Shown here in pieces: positions 8,326 to 16,626 of a DNA stretch of 64,000 nt (the stretch's first letter is position 1; each line of letters starts with the position of its first letter). A program made the position numbers and the translations under genes. This DNA is from Paraburkholderia aromaticivorans (GTDB lineage Bacteria; Pseudomonadota; Gammaproteobacteria; Burkholderiales; Burkholderiaceae). The stretch covers positions 2,728,001-2,792,000 of the forward strand of contig NZ_CP051516.1 in NCBI RefSeq assembly GCF_012689525.1, in the 5' to 3' direction. The notes under the pieces are model-generated. The model saw nothing but the letters and a program-made list of their open reading frames with translations, had not been told where the DNA came from and did not search any database.

Positions 8326-8841
8326 CTACGACTCTCCGGCGTCGTCCTGCTGCACCAGCGCGACGACATTCCCGATTCCCTGCCGCGCCATCTTGGTGTA
8401 AGGGCAAAAGCGTTCGGTGTTGCGGACCAGTTCCTCGGCAACGACCCGCTCGACACCGGGCAATCGAATACGGGTCTCTGCGGTCAGGATGAACAGGCCG
8501 TCCATCGGGTCGCGGCCAAAATCGACGGTGACTTGCACCGAGGCACCGGGAATCGGAATGCTCGCCCGTGCCGCAAGCAGACTCAGCACGCCATGAAAGC
8601 AGGCCGCGTATCCCGCCGCGAACAACTGCTCCGGATTGGTGCCGCCGCCAGGGCCGCCCAGCGCTTCCGGCAATCGCAGGTGGACGGCGAGATTGCCGTC
8701 ATCGGAACGGGCGATGCCCGACGCGCGCCCGTGCCCCGCGTCGCCGCCCGTTACGGTAACGGTGGTCGAATACAGCGTTTGAGGGTCTCGCCCGTGATAC
8801 TTGTCGAGCAGGGTCAGCGGCGGTGGACGCAATGGGGTCAT
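8326..8841 (-). CDS. Ohr/OsmC-family organic hydroperoxide reductase
   Basis: 171 residues with the two peroxidatic/resolving cysteine motifs of the family: FAAGYAACFHGVLSL and RFCPYTKMARQG. The N-terminal strand TLYSTTVTVTGGDAGHGRAS is also typical of Ohr. It should reduce organic hydroperoxides in the cytoplasm using lipoyl-type reductants. The start is the ATG at 8841 (MTPLRPPPLTLLDKYHG), 23 bases after the SDR gene, suggesting co-transcription. It is the last gene of the leftward ECF41-linked set. A nearby MarR-type OhrR is not seen. Confidence 0.87.
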   Translation of the reverse strand: MTPLRPPPLTLLDKYHGRDPQTLYSTTVTVTGGDAGHGRASGIARSDDGNLAVHLRLPEALGGPGGGTNPEQLFAAGYAACFHGVLSLLAARASIPIPGASVQVTVDFGRDPMDGLFILTAETRIRLPGVERVVAEELVRNTERFCPYTKMARQGIGNVVALVQQDDAGES

Positions 8842-8864
8842 GGCGCGCCTCAACGGCTCGTCGC

Positions 8865-9620
8865 TTATTTCGCGGCTTGCGTCTGGGCGAACCACGCCTC
8901 GAAGTTCATCGTGCCCAGACGCGGATTTGCCCCCGGGACGAGCGTGTCGTCCTGCAACTTTGCGCCGAAGTAGCGGGCTTGCGGGTCTTCGATGACCTTG
9001 CGCGAATCGTGAGTCGCCAGGAGGAAACGCTGCACCATCTCCGCGAGCCGAACGCGTTCCGGGCCCGCGATTTCCGCGATGCCGTTGCGCGCTTCGCCGG
9101 CGGCAAAGTCCGCAACGGCTGCGGCCACATCGTCCGATGCGATCGGCTGGAAGAATGCCGGAGACAGCCGTATGGTCTGGCCGTCGCTGCCCGATTGCGC
9201 GATGCCGCCAAGAAACTCGAAGAACTGGGTCGAATGGACGATCGTGTACGGCACGCCCGATTCGCGGATCAGCTTTTCCTGCGCGATTTTGCCGCGAAAA
9301 TAGCCGCTTTCCGCGAGCCTGTCGGTGCCGACGACAGACACCGCGACGTGATGCTGTACGCCCGCGGCAATCTCCGCCGCAAACAGATTGCGTCCGGCTG
9401 TCTCGAAGAACTCGAGCACGGCGGCATCTTCGAACGACGGTGAGTTGGCCAGATCGACGACGACATTCGCGCCCGTCAGCGCCTCGTTCAGACCTTCGCC
9501 AGTGATTGTGTTCACGCCCGATGCGGGCGACGCGGCGACGACCGCATGACCGCGCGCGCGAAGATTCTTGACGACTTTACTGCCGATGAGTCCCGTGCCA
9601 CCGATCACGACGATCTTCAT
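8865..9620 (-). CDS. NAD(P)-binding epimerase-like SDR (NmrA type)
   Basis: 251 residues with an N-terminal Rossmann motif IGGTGLIGSKVV (5-16) and an atypical-SDR layout (VVDLANSPSFED, HHVAVSVVGTDRL, GVPYTIVHSTQFFEF). Similar proteins act as NAD(P)H-dependent reductases or NmrA-like redox sensors; the substrate is unknown. The start is the ATG at 9620 (MKIVVIGG); the frame upstream lacks coding character. It lies in a leftward run with carboxymuconolactone decarboxylase and an ECF41 sigma factor. ECF41 partner genes are typically decarboxylase-, oxidoreductase- or epimerase-type (COE), which fits. Confidence 0.86.
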   Translation of the reverse strand: MKIVVIGGTGLIGSKVVKNLRARGHAVVAASPASGVNTITGEGLNEALTGANVVVDLANSPSFEDAAVLEFFETAGRNLFAAEIAAGVQHHVAVSVVGTDRLAESGYFRGKIAQEKLIRESGVPYTIVHSTQFFEFLGGIAQSGSDGQTIRLSPAFFQPIASDDVAAAVADFAAGEARNGIAEIAGPERVRLAEMVQRFLLATHDSRKVIEDPQARYFGAKLQDDTLVPGANPRLGTMNFEAWFAQTQAAK

Positions 9621-9872
9621 GATGTCTCTCCATGAGCCTGCACGCGGCTCTCGCGCCGCTGCCAATTGTTCGACTCCGGCTTTGCATCGCGCAACGGATG
9701 GTGCGAATAGTGCGGATGGGTCCGCCGGTGCTTTGCCGGACGGGCCGCGATTCACGCGTGCCGTCCGTACAGAAAACATAGTAGGTACGCACTGCGTCAT
9801 GCGGTAGAGCCGCAGCGGGACGCACCGTGTTGCATGATGAGCATCAATCAACGCAAGGTCGTTCAGATGCCG

Positions 9873-10883
9873 TCACTCGACCGTCGATAACGACGATCGA
9901 GTCGTCATCGACGTCAGACACTGCAGGTCGAGCGCTCGCGTGTGCTCGGTCATGTAGTCGACGAACACGCGGACCCGCGCGGGAAGTTGCTTGCGGCTGA
10001 GATAGCAGAGGTAGTGGCCGCCATCTTCCGGCGCGTGCTGCGCGAGACAACTGAGCAATTGCCCGCCGGCCAGCAGGTCGCACACCTGATATGCGGGCAA
10101 CTGCGCAATACCCAGCCCGTCCAGCACCGCCTGCACGATCAGATCCGGGTCGTTAAATGTGTGCTGCGCAACGGGCTGGCGCCGCTGCAAGAGGCCATCG
10201 ACCTTGAACTCCCACTCACTGATGCGGCCGGACGCAGCCAGGAAGTTGATGCAGCGATGATCCGCCAGTTCATCGACATGCCGCGGCAACCCGTGTCTTC
10301 GTGCATAAGCGGGCGACGCGCAGACGAGCATCTGCATCGGAATCAGCTGGCGCGCCACAATCCCGCTGTCGTCCAAACGCCCGTCGTGAAACGAAACGTC
10401 GACGCGATCGGATGTGAAGTCGGCGGGACGATCGTTCAGCAGCAGTTCGAGGGCGATCTCGGGATAGCGCGTATGAAAACCCCGCAGCAGCGGCGCGACG
10501 ATCTTGCGGCCGAAGCCCGGTGCCGAGACGATGCGCAGATGGCCGCGCGGCGGCCCGTTGCGCAGCTCCCGCATATCTTCCAGCGCCTGGGCGATGCGCT
10601 CGATGCCAGGCTGACAGTTCTCATAGAAGAGTTCGCCCTCGCGCGTCAACGACGTGCTGCGCGTTGTGCGCAGGAAGAGGCGCGCGTCGAGCTGGGCCTC
10701 GAGTTTCTGCACATTGCGGCTAACGGAGGAACGCCCGATGCCGAGGCGATCGCCCGCGCGGGCAAAGCTGCCTTCGTTCGCAACGGCGAGAAAAGAAACG
10801 ACGCCGGCGTAGCTGGTCGCAAAACTGCTTGCGAACGGGTCGGCGGCGCTGGCGATGGGGCGGCGTATTGGGTCGTCTGACAT
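9873..10883 (-). CDS. LysR-family transcriptional regulator
   Basis: 336 residues from the ATG at 10883 (an ATG at 10907 would add eight). The helix-turn-helix is FLAVANEGSFARAGDRLGIGRSSVSRNVQKLE, followed by the periplasmic-binding-protein-like effector domain (HLRIVSAPGFGRKIVAPLL to YMTEHTRAL). It belongs to the CrgA/DmlR-like branch. A TGTCACA-N16-CGTC sequence, matching the ECF41 promoter, ends 32 bases before 10883. This favours the shorter start, because the expected transcription start would lie at or downstream of the longer one. It separates the cupin gene from the SDR-Ohr pair and may regulate both sides. Confidence 0.9.
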   Translation of the reverse strand: MSDDPIRRPIASAADPFASSFATSYAGVVSFLAVANEGSFARAGDRLGIGRSSVSRNVQKLEAQLDARLFLRTTRSTSLTREGELFYENCQPGIERIAQALEDMRELRNGPPRGHLRIVSAPGFGRKIVAPLLRGFHTRYPEIALELLLNDRPADFTSDRVDVSFHDGRLDDSGIVARQLIPMQMLVCASPAYARRHGLPRHVDELADHRCINFLAASGRISEWEFKVDGLLQRRQPVAQHTFNDPDLIVQAVLDGLGIAQLPAYQVCDLLAGGQLLSCLAQHAPEDGGHYLCYLSRKQLPARVRVFVDYMTEHTRALDLQCLTSMTTRSSLSTVE

Positions 10884-10915
10884 GGAAGCGCGGTTCGTGA
10901 AGTCCATAGCGACTA

Positions 10916-10942
10916 GACGTATCAGCGCTGCCATTTGTGACA
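10916..10942 (-). promoter_or_regulatory. ECF41-type promoter before the LysR gene
   Basis: On the minus strand TGTCACA (10942-10936) and CGTC (10919-10916) are separated by exactly 16 bases. This is the -35/-10 pattern reported for ECF41 sigma factors. An ECF41 gene lies 1.2 kb upstream at 12130-13011. The predicted transcript starts around 10909, leaving a leader of about 25 bases before the ATG at 10883. I found no second copy before the decarboxylase, cupin, SDR or sigma genes. Confidence 0.72.
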
Positions 10943-10985
10943 CGGTCCGCCATTTTTTGAAACCGGATGCGACGCGCAGAGGCGG

Positions 10986-11393
10986 CTATTTCTCCGGAAC
11001 GAGAACGGGCGCGCCCTTATCCTTCAGCAGTAGCACGAGGAACCTGGCCGGCTTCGTCTGGCTTGCGTTGCGTCCGACTGTGTGAATATCGTTTGGACCT
11101 TCATAGAAGGTCTGTCCGCGTGTCAGCGTGACTTCCTTGCCGCCCTTGACCTGCATCACGATCGATCCTTCCAGCACATAGATAAACCCGTGCGCATGAT
11201 GCCGATGGACGGGGTCCGCCGCGCCCGGCGGATACTCGACGGTGATCATCAAGGCTTCCTTGCCCGCATAGTCGTCAAGAGGTTGCGTCATCAACGGCGT
11301 GACGATGGCGGCGGGCGCCTCGGCGCGGGCCACGCTCAACGACGCGCTCACGACGACGAGCGCGGCCTTGGCCGTATTTCTCAAACGAAGCAT
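10986..11393 (-). CDS. secreted cupin-domain protein
   Basis: 135 residues starting at the ATG at 11393. Residues 1 to about 25 look like a signal peptide (hydrophobic AALVVVSASLSV, then ARAEA cleavage region), so the protein is probably periplasmic. The mature part is a single cupin barrel with the metal ligands in DPVHRHHAHGFIYVLEG and the second motif in FYEGPNDIHTVGRN. No reaction can be assigned. It follows the carboxymuconolactone decarboxylase gene by 71 bases in the same direction and probably belongs to the same ECF41-linked transcription unit. Confidence 0.85.
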   Translation of the reverse strand: MLRLRNTAKAALVVVSASLSVARAEAPAAIVTPLMTQPLDDYAGKEALMITVEYPPGAADPVHRHHAHGFIYVLEGSIVMQVKGGKEVTLTRGQTFYEGPNDIHTVGRNASQTKPARFLVLLLKDKGAPVLVPEK

Positions 11394-11448
11394 GATAGTG
11401 TGTCCCTGAGTAACGCGGCCCGCCGGCGCGGGCCTGAACTGCACAAAC

Positions 11449-11480
11449 GGCGAACCTCGTCTGCTCAGACGAGGTTCGCC
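11449..11480. repeat. 15-bp perfect inverted repeat overlapping the decarboxylase stop codon
   Basis: Arms 11449-11463 and 11466-11480 are exact reverse complements with only two bases between them. On the minus strand the hairpin takes in the last codons and the stop of the carboxymuconolactone decarboxylase gene. No clear U-run follows, so it is not a classical terminator; it could be an attenuator or an mRNA-end stabiliser. Confidence 0.75.
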
Positions 11481-11944
11481 TTGTCCAGACCGAATGCCTT
11501 GTCGGACGAACCCGGCACGGTCTTGAACGCGACGTTCGCGCGGTTCCATCCATTGATCGCCATCACTTCGAACGTCAGGTCCGAGAGTTCCTTTTCGGAG
11601 AACTGGGTACGCACGCGCTCATAGAGCTCGTCGGGTACGCCGTGTTCGGGAAGCCGGGTCAACACTTCCGTCCAGGCCAGCGCGGCGCGTTCGCGCGGCG
11701 CGAAAAGCGTCGACTCGCGCCATGTCGCGAGGTGATGGACGCGCAACTCGCGCTCGCCGTGGATGCGCGCTTCCTTCACGTGCATGTCCAGACAGAATCC
11801 ACAGCCATTGAGTTGCGACGCCCGGATCGACACCAGGTCACGGATCGATTCTTCGATTGTGCTGTCTTTCAGCAGATTGCTGAGTTCGAAAAACTTCTTG
11901 AACAGTTCGGGCGATTGCTGCACATAGTTGATACGCTGCGTCAT
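11465..11944 (-). CDS. carboxymuconolactone decarboxylase/AhpD-like protein
   Basis: 159 residues with the AhpD-type active site NGCGFCLDMHVKEAR (about 48-62: CxxC followed by His), giving a peroxidase or disulfide-reductase-like prediction rather than true decarboxylation. The start is the ATG at 11944 (MTQRINYVQQ), preceded by an AGGAG-like site. It lies 185 bases downstream of the sigma factor gene in the same direction. ECF41 sigma factors are typically encoded beside exactly this family, so it is probably a direct partner. Its 3' end overlaps the strong hairpin at 11449-11480. Confidence 0.9.
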   Translation of the reverse strand: MTQRINYVQQSPELFKKFFELSNLLKDSTIEESIRDLVSIRASQLNGCGFCLDMHVKEARIHGERELRVHHLATWRESTLFAPRERAALAWTEVLTRLPEHGVPDELYERVRTQFSEKELSDLTFEVMAINGWNRANVAFKTVPGSSDKAFGLDKANLV

Positions 11945-12129
11945 GATTTCTCCTGGCGACGATGAGTGGCCACCCTGCTTGCGGGTGCTGTTAGCGGCAA
12001 TGAGCCGCACAAAGTCATCGTAGGCGGGCGCGGCGCGTCACGGTAGGCTTGGGGACGCGCTCACAATGTTGTCCGCGAGGCACCAATCGGCGCGTCGAGG
12101 CGCGCGGCGCCGGAGAGAGAGACTGGCGT

Positions 12130-13011
12130 TCAGCCGTTGGCGTGTGCTGCCGCGATGCGCGCGAGCTTGTCGGGATTGCGCTGCACATGAATACGGACGA
12201 TGCGCTCGCCGTCTGTTTCGAACGACTGTGCCGATTCGAGTTTGCCTTCGATAAACCGCAGCAGCGCCCATTGGCCGTTGAGCACCACGAGCTTGACGCC
12301 GAGTTCGTCGCCATAACGCCGCGACGACGCGTAGAACAGCTGCGCGATGCGCCGGCCGCCCGCCATCGGTTTCGGGAAGCTCGGGACTTTGCCGCCGCCG
12401 TCGCCGATCAGCATCGCGTCTTCGGCCAGCAATGCGTTGATCGCGTGGAAGTCGCCGCGCTGCAGCGCCTGCACGAATGTTCGCAGCAAGCGCAGATGCG
12501 TCTCGCGCGGTACCTCGTAGCGCGGACGTTCGTCGCGTAGTTGCACTTTTGCACGGCTCACCAGCTGACGGCACGCCGCCTCCGTCTTGCCGATGGCTTG
12601 GGCGACTTCGTCATAGTCGGCGTCGAATACCTCGCGCAGCAGGAATGCCGCACGGGCTTCCGGCGTCAGCCGCTCGAGCAGCGTCAGAAAAGCCACGGAG
12701 ACATCGTCGGCGCGCTCCGTGGCCTCCTCTGGCGTAGCCGGGAAATCGGTCATCTGAGGTTCGGGCAACCAGATGCCCGCGTAGTGGTCGCGTTGAATCT
12801 TCGCCGCGCGCAGACGGTCGATGGACATTCGCGTCGTGACCGCGACCAGCCACGCCTCCGCGTTGTCGATGGCTTCACGGGCTGTCGCATGCCAACGCAG
12901 CCAGACGTCCTGCACGATATCTTCGGCCTCCGCAACCGACCCCAGCATTCGATACGCAATCTTCTGCAATCGCGGGCGCAGCCCGTTAAAGGCACGTGCG
13001 TCGTCGTCCAT
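12130..13011 (-). CDS. ECF41-group RNA polymerase sigma factor with SnoaL-like C-terminal domain
   Basis: 293 residues. Region 2 (about 8-75, IVQDVWLRW) and region 4 (about 105-160, FLLREVFDADYDEVAQAIGKTEAACRQLVSRAK) are followed by a fused SnoaL-like domain (170-285). All three diagnostic ECF41 motifs are visible: WLPEP (81-85), DGGGK (204-208, DGGGR in the usual form) and NPDKL (279-283). In this group the C-terminal domain, instead of an anti-sigma factor, controls activity. The downstream decarboxylase, cupin and SDR genes match the usual COE partners. The inducing signal is unknown. Confidence 0.93.
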   Translation of the reverse strand: MDDDARAFNGLRPRLQKIAYRMLGSVAEAEDIVQDVWLRWHATAREAIDNAEAWLVAVTTRMSIDRLRAAKIQRDHYAGIWLPEPQMTDFPATPEEATERADDVSVAFLTLLERLTPEARAAFLLREVFDADYDEVAQAIGKTEAACRQLVSRAKVQLRDERPRYEVPRETHLRLLRTFVQALQRGDFHAINALLAEDAMLIGDGGGKVPSFPKPMAGGRRIAQLFYASSRRYGDELGVKLVVLNGQWALLRFIEGKLESAQSFETDGERIVRIHVQRNPDKLARIAAAHANG

Positions 13012-13095
13012 GCACCGACTTCCTGTTATGTTGAAAGCACAAACGCTACCCGAACAGATGGCCCGACGACCGCACTTGCATTCAGAGAAAAGATC

Positions 13096-13128
13096 AAAAA
13101 GCCGCGCTCATTGGCTGAGCGCGGCTTT
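13096..13128 (-). terminator. terminator after the His/Ala-rich protein gene
   Basis: AAGCCGCGCTCA-TTGGC-TGAGCGCGGCTT (13099-13127) forms a 12-bp stem. It is followed on the minus strand by a T-run (complement of 13096-13100) and starts 17 bases beyond the stop at 13144. A short T-run also exists on the plus strand. Confidence 0.85.
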
Positions 13129-13143
13129 ACGTCAGGTAAAAAT

Positions 13144-13587
13144 TTAAACTCCCTTTTCCCGCAGCGACGCGACATATTGCTTGGCCGCTTCATTGCCATG
13201 CGCGACCGCCCGTGTCGCCAGAGAGAACCCCACCTGAGTTTCATGGGCGACTGCGCTGCGGTCTTCTTCGAAGACTTTTGCCGCGCGCCGCAGATGTTGC
13301 GCCGCCTGCCCATGAAGTTCCGACGCCGCTGCATGATGTTGCGCAGCAGTCAGGCCGCTTTCAACGGACCCTGCCGGCAATGGAGCGCCTGAATGCTTGG
13401 CGGCGAGATTGGACTCTTCGATGGCATACAGTGCATGGCCTTGCGCCAACACTGCCTGATGGGCGGCGTGATCATAGTCCTTGGCCGCCTCGTAGTACTG
13501 CGACGCCTCGCGATGAAATCGCGCTGCCTGCTCGTGATGCGATGCAGCAGCATCGAGATGTCCCTTTTTACCCTGCTTCGTATTCAT
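13144..13587 (-). CDS. hypothetical His/Ala-rich helical protein
   Basis: 147 residues from the ATG at 13587 (MNTKQGKKGHLDAAASHH). The protein is built from repeated helical segments rich in Ala, His, Gln and Glu (HHEQAARFHREASQYYEAAK, HHAAASELHGQAAQHLRRAA), suggesting a coiled helical bundle. There is no signal peptide or membrane segment. Similar small proteins occur in Burkholderia-group genomes, often among stress-response genes, but no function is known to me. It ends in a strong terminator, so it is probably monocistronic. Confidence 0.75.
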   Translation of the reverse strand: MNTKQGKKGHLDAAASHHEQAARFHREASQYYEAAKDYDHAAHQAVLAQGHALYAIEESNLAAKHSGAPLPAGSVESGLTAAQHHAAASELHGQAAQHLRRAAKVFEEDRSAVAHETQVGFSLATRAVAHGNEAAKQYVASLREKGV

Positions 13588-14067
13588 GGCAGATTCTCCT
13601 GGAGGGGCTTCGCTTCGGTGATGGCCGGTTGCGTTTTGCACGCATTGCGCAGTGTCTTACGCGTCATCCACAGGTTACCCAGCGCACATGGGCCGCTTCG
13701 CTCTGCAGCAATATCAGGAACACTTGAGGCTGATGGGTACAGGCCTGATTGGCAAGAGCGTCTCGCGCCGAATGTATGACTTGTTCTAGTCGACGTTGCA
13801 GTTCACCGCGAACAAATACTACATGAAAATGTGCCGGTAGCTCGACCGCATCCAGCGTCCGTTCTCGTTCGACCCTGGCAGGCGTTGCCGCACCCGATGA
13901 CTCGTTTGCGCCGCTGAGTGTGCTCAAAACGGGCCTTCAAAAGAGGCACGGGTCCGCCCTGATTTTTCCTGCGGTGAAGCCAAGGTCGCTTGTGATGCAT
14001 GAAGTCTGGCTTCTTCACGTATGGGTTTTTCCCCGCTCATCCCATCGCCTCTGATCCCGAACGGCTG
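13588..14067. other. 480-base gap without a supported gene
   Basis: A minus-strand open frame at 13664-13927 (87 codons, TTG start, no ribosome-binding site) is the only sizeable candidate. Its sequence resembles nothing I recognise. The region near 13588-13610 should hold the promoter of the leftward His/Ala-rich gene. Confidence 0.4.
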
Positions 14068-14580
14068 TTACGACTTCCTCGTACGCGGCAGTGCCGCATT
14101 CAGAAAAGGATTGAAGCTGCCCGAACTGGCCGGCGCGTCGACTTTGTTCGAGCGACGTCGCCTGTTTGGTTGTGAACTGCCCGACAACTGCGCCAGCAGT
14201 TCATCCGCACCAGCGTGTTCGTCTTCCTCTGCGTCGGCGGTTTTTCTGCTTTTGGCGCGCCGCGGTTCAGCTTCTTTGGCAGTTTCATTCGCAGCGCTAG
14301 CTGAGTGCGCGGCTCCCGCGATGTGTTCGACCACCGTCATGAACGACGTTGAAGCCGACTGCAGGTCATCGCCCGGAAGCATCGTCTGTACGACGATTTG
14401 ATGCAGCGAGCGGCCATCGACGGAACGGCCGGTAGAAGTGCCATGCCAGTCGACACGCGCTTGCGCGAACGCGCCAATGACGCGCTCGAGCACCGCTGGC
14501 GACAGGACGCCGCCGTCGTAGAGGCTAATGACGACTCGCTCGAAAATTCCAAGCGGAGTTGACGGGGAAGCTTTCGGCAC
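14068..14580 (-). CDS. hypothetical protein with charged, Ala-rich C-terminus
   Basis: 170 residues. The chosen start is the GTG at 14580 because AAGGAG lies 9 bases upstream; the frame is open further but without a ribosome site. Residues about 8-75 look globular (GIFERVVISLYDGGVLSPAVLERVIGAFAQARVDW). Residues about 90-170 are low-complexity with Lys/Arg and Ala (EAEPRRAKSRKTADAEEDE, NRRRRSNKVDAP) and probably disordered. No family is recognised. It is divergent from the ParB-like gene at 14910. Confidence 0.65.
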   Translation of the reverse strand: MPKASPSTPLGIFERVVISLYDGGVLSPAVLERVIGAFAQARVDWHGTSTGRSVDGRSLHQIVVQTMLPGDDLQSASTSFMTVVEHIAGAAHSASAANETAKEAEPRRAKSRKTADAEEDEHAGADELLAQLSGSSQPNRRRRSNKVDAPASSGSFNPFLNAALPRTRKS

Positions 14581-14909
14581 GAGTTCATACTCCTTGCGGC
14601 GTCGGAGGATGCAGCGCCTGCTATTGGATTGCATGCCGCCATGATTTAAGCTAGAAGCAAGACACAGGCCCAGCTGATCGACGTTCATCGCACGACGTGC
14701 CAATGCGTGAGCATCGGTAAAGGCGAATTCCACGCGTGCACAGTGCCCCTTGCGACAACGGCATGCATCTTGCGGCAGGCTCCTCGCGTCGGGGAACGAT
14801 ATGAGATTCACCGGCGCGGCGCGGTAACGAAAGTGCTTTGCAGGAGACCGCTCTGCATCGGACCCGAGTAAGGCGCTGAAGCGCCCACTCTGGTCGACAG
14901 GAGACAGGC
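14581..14909. other. divergent intergenic gap
   Basis: 329 bases between the leftward hypothetical gene and the rightward ParB-like gene. It should contain both promoters. No gene, palindrome or RNA element stands out. Confidence 0.4.
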
Positions 14910-15509
14910 ATGACCCAACTAAAAATCGAACGGCTACGTCCCACCCAGATGACACACGGCGCGCGGGAGGTCCGCGAAAAAATCAAACAATACAAAGCGC
15001 TGAGCGGGCACGATCTGGAGATGGCCATCGCCGAGAAACCGATACCCGTCGTCTACGGACCCAACGACGCGCCGTTTGCGATCGATCATCATCACGTGGC
15101 GGCCGCGCTCTGGCATGTCGGCGTCAGGTCTGTGCCGATCGTCCTGGTCAGGGATCTGTCGTCCTATTCACAGGCTTCCTTCTGGCTCAGCATGGAAAAC
15201 CAACGATGGACGTTCCCGTACGACGCTAAAGGCCGGCGCCGGCCGTTTTCCGATTTGCCGGAACATATCTGGGAACTGCTGGATGACGAGTATCGCAGCC
15301 TCGCGGCGGCAGTCCGTGATGCCGGCGGCTATGACAAAACCAGTGTCCCTCTGGAAGAATTCCGATGGGCCGACTTCTTTCGCTCGACTCTGCCGCAGCC
15401 CGACAGCGACAAGCAGTTCGCCGCGCTAGTGGACGAAGCGATCAAGCTGGCAAAGAGCACCGCGGCGCTGGGATTGCCCGGCTACCTTGGTCCGGACACG
15501 GACGACTAG
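14910..15509 (+). CDS. ParB-like nuclease-domain protein (ParBc_2 type)
   Basis: 199 residues preceded by CAGGAGACAGGC-ATG. The N-terminal half shows the ParBc_2-type pattern: LRPTQMTHGAREVREKIKQY, PIPVVYGPNDAPFAIDHHHV and VPIVLVRDLS. The DHHH cluster (about 59-62) is a possible catalytic or metal site. Unlike true ParB it lacks an obvious helix-turn-helix and is not beside parA, so a role in chromosome segregation is unlikely. It lies 52 bases before the endonuclease/exonuclease/phosphatase gene in the same direction and may be co-transcribed with it. Confidence 0.75.
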   Translation: MTQLKIERLRPTQMTHGAREVREKIKQYKALSGHDLEMAIAEKPIPVVYGPNDAPFAIDHHHVAAALWHVGVRSVPIVLVRDLSSYSQASFWLSMENQRWTFPYDAKGRRRPFSDLPEHIWELLDDEYRSLAAAVRDAGGYDKTSVPLEEFRWADFFRSTLPQPDSDKQFAALVDEAIKLAKSTAALGLPGYLGPDTDD

Positions 15510-15561
15510 CCGCTACACCAAAGGAACCTGCCGGCGTGAGCCGAATGAAGAAGAAACCGCC

Positions 15562-16434
15562 ATGAAACTCGTCGACTGGAATGTTCAATGGGGTCGCGGC
15601 GTGGACGGCCGGGTCGACCTCGCCCGAATCGTGCGCGAAGCGCGTGCGCTGTGCGATTTCGACATCCTTTGCATGCAGGAGGTCACGCGTGGCTTTCATG
15701 AGGATCCAGCGTCCGGCGGTTTGGCCGGCGGGCCATCTGCCGATCAATTCGCCGAACTGGCCGCGTTGCTTCCGCAGTTCACGGTGCTCGACGCAGTGGG
15801 CGCCGATCTTCCGGCGCTCGGCGCGAGCCGCCATCGGCGTCAATTCGGCAACGCGATCGTGACGCGCTTGCCCGTCAGACAAGTGCTGCGTCACTCGCTG
15901 CCTTGGCCTGCGGATCCTGTCAAACCGTCGATGATGAGAGTGGCGCTCGAAGCCGTGATCGAAACCGATATCGGCGCGACACGGGTGGTCTCCACGCATC
16001 TCGAGTTCTATTCGGAGAAGCAGCGGCTCGCGCAACTCGCCAGATTGCGGGAGCTGCACAGGGAAGCCTGCGACCACGCGCGGGCGCCCGCCAAGGCGGA
16101 AAAAATCGACAGCCCGTTTTCCGACACGGCGCGGCCTATGAGCGCGGTGGTCTGTGGCGACTTTAACAGTGCATTCGAAAGCAACGCATATTGCCGGATG
16201 CTAGAACCGATTGCCGACGCCCCGCGCTTTATCGATGCGTGGGCCAGCGCGCATCCTCGCGCGCCGCGCGCCCCGACGGTGGGCTTATATGATCACGAGC
16301 AATGGCCGGATGGTCCATTCGCCTGCGATTTCATTTTTGTTACGGAAGATCTGACATCGCGCATTGCGGCCTGCGAGGTCGATCCGGACAGCCAGGCCTC
16401 GGATCATCAGCCGATGTGGCTCGAATTGCACTGA
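15562..16434 (+). CDS. endonuclease/exonuclease/phosphatase-family metal hydrolase
   Basis: 290 residues with the DNase I-like fold signatures: LVDWNVQWG near the N-terminus, DILCMQEV with the metal-binding Glu, STHLEFYSEKQRLAQ, CGDFNSAFES and the C-terminal ASDHQPMW catalytic Asp-His. It should cleave phosphodiesters or phosphomonoesters with Mg2+; the substrate (DNA, phospholipid or small phosphate) cannot be told. The ATG at 15562 begins exactly where the fold starts (MKLVDWN). No signal peptide, so cytoplasmic. Probably in one unit with the ParB-like gene. Confidence 0.87.
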   Translation: MKLVDWNVQWGRGVDGRVDLARIVREARALCDFDILCMQEVTRGFHEDPASGGLAGGPSADQFAELAALLPQFTVLDAVGADLPALGASRHRRQFGNAIVTRLPVRQVLRHSLPWPADPVKPSMMRVALEAVIETDIGATRVVSTHLEFYSEKQRLAQLARLRELHREACDHARAPAKAEKIDSPFSDTARPMSAVVCGDFNSAFESNAYCRMLEPIADAPRFIDAWASAHPRAPRAPTVGLYDHEQWPDGPFACDFIFVTEDLTSRIAACEVDPDSQASDHQPMWLELH

Positions 16435-16626
16435 ACCGTCGACAGCGAACGCAGTGTGTCTGGAGCAGATTCATCGTTGAATAAGCGCGGACGTCACTTC
16501 TTCGCTGTGTCAAAAGCCGAAAGACACTGACATCACTGACGCCAGGCGTCGCTTGCGCGCAGCGCATTGAACGAGCAAAGACGAACGGCACATTTCGGAA
16601 ATCCGAACGCCTTGGCCACGCCGACG

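Noticed and set aside
13664..13927. 87-codon minus-strand frame in the 13.6-14.1 kb gap
   Set aside because: TTG start without ribosome site and no recognisable protein sequence.
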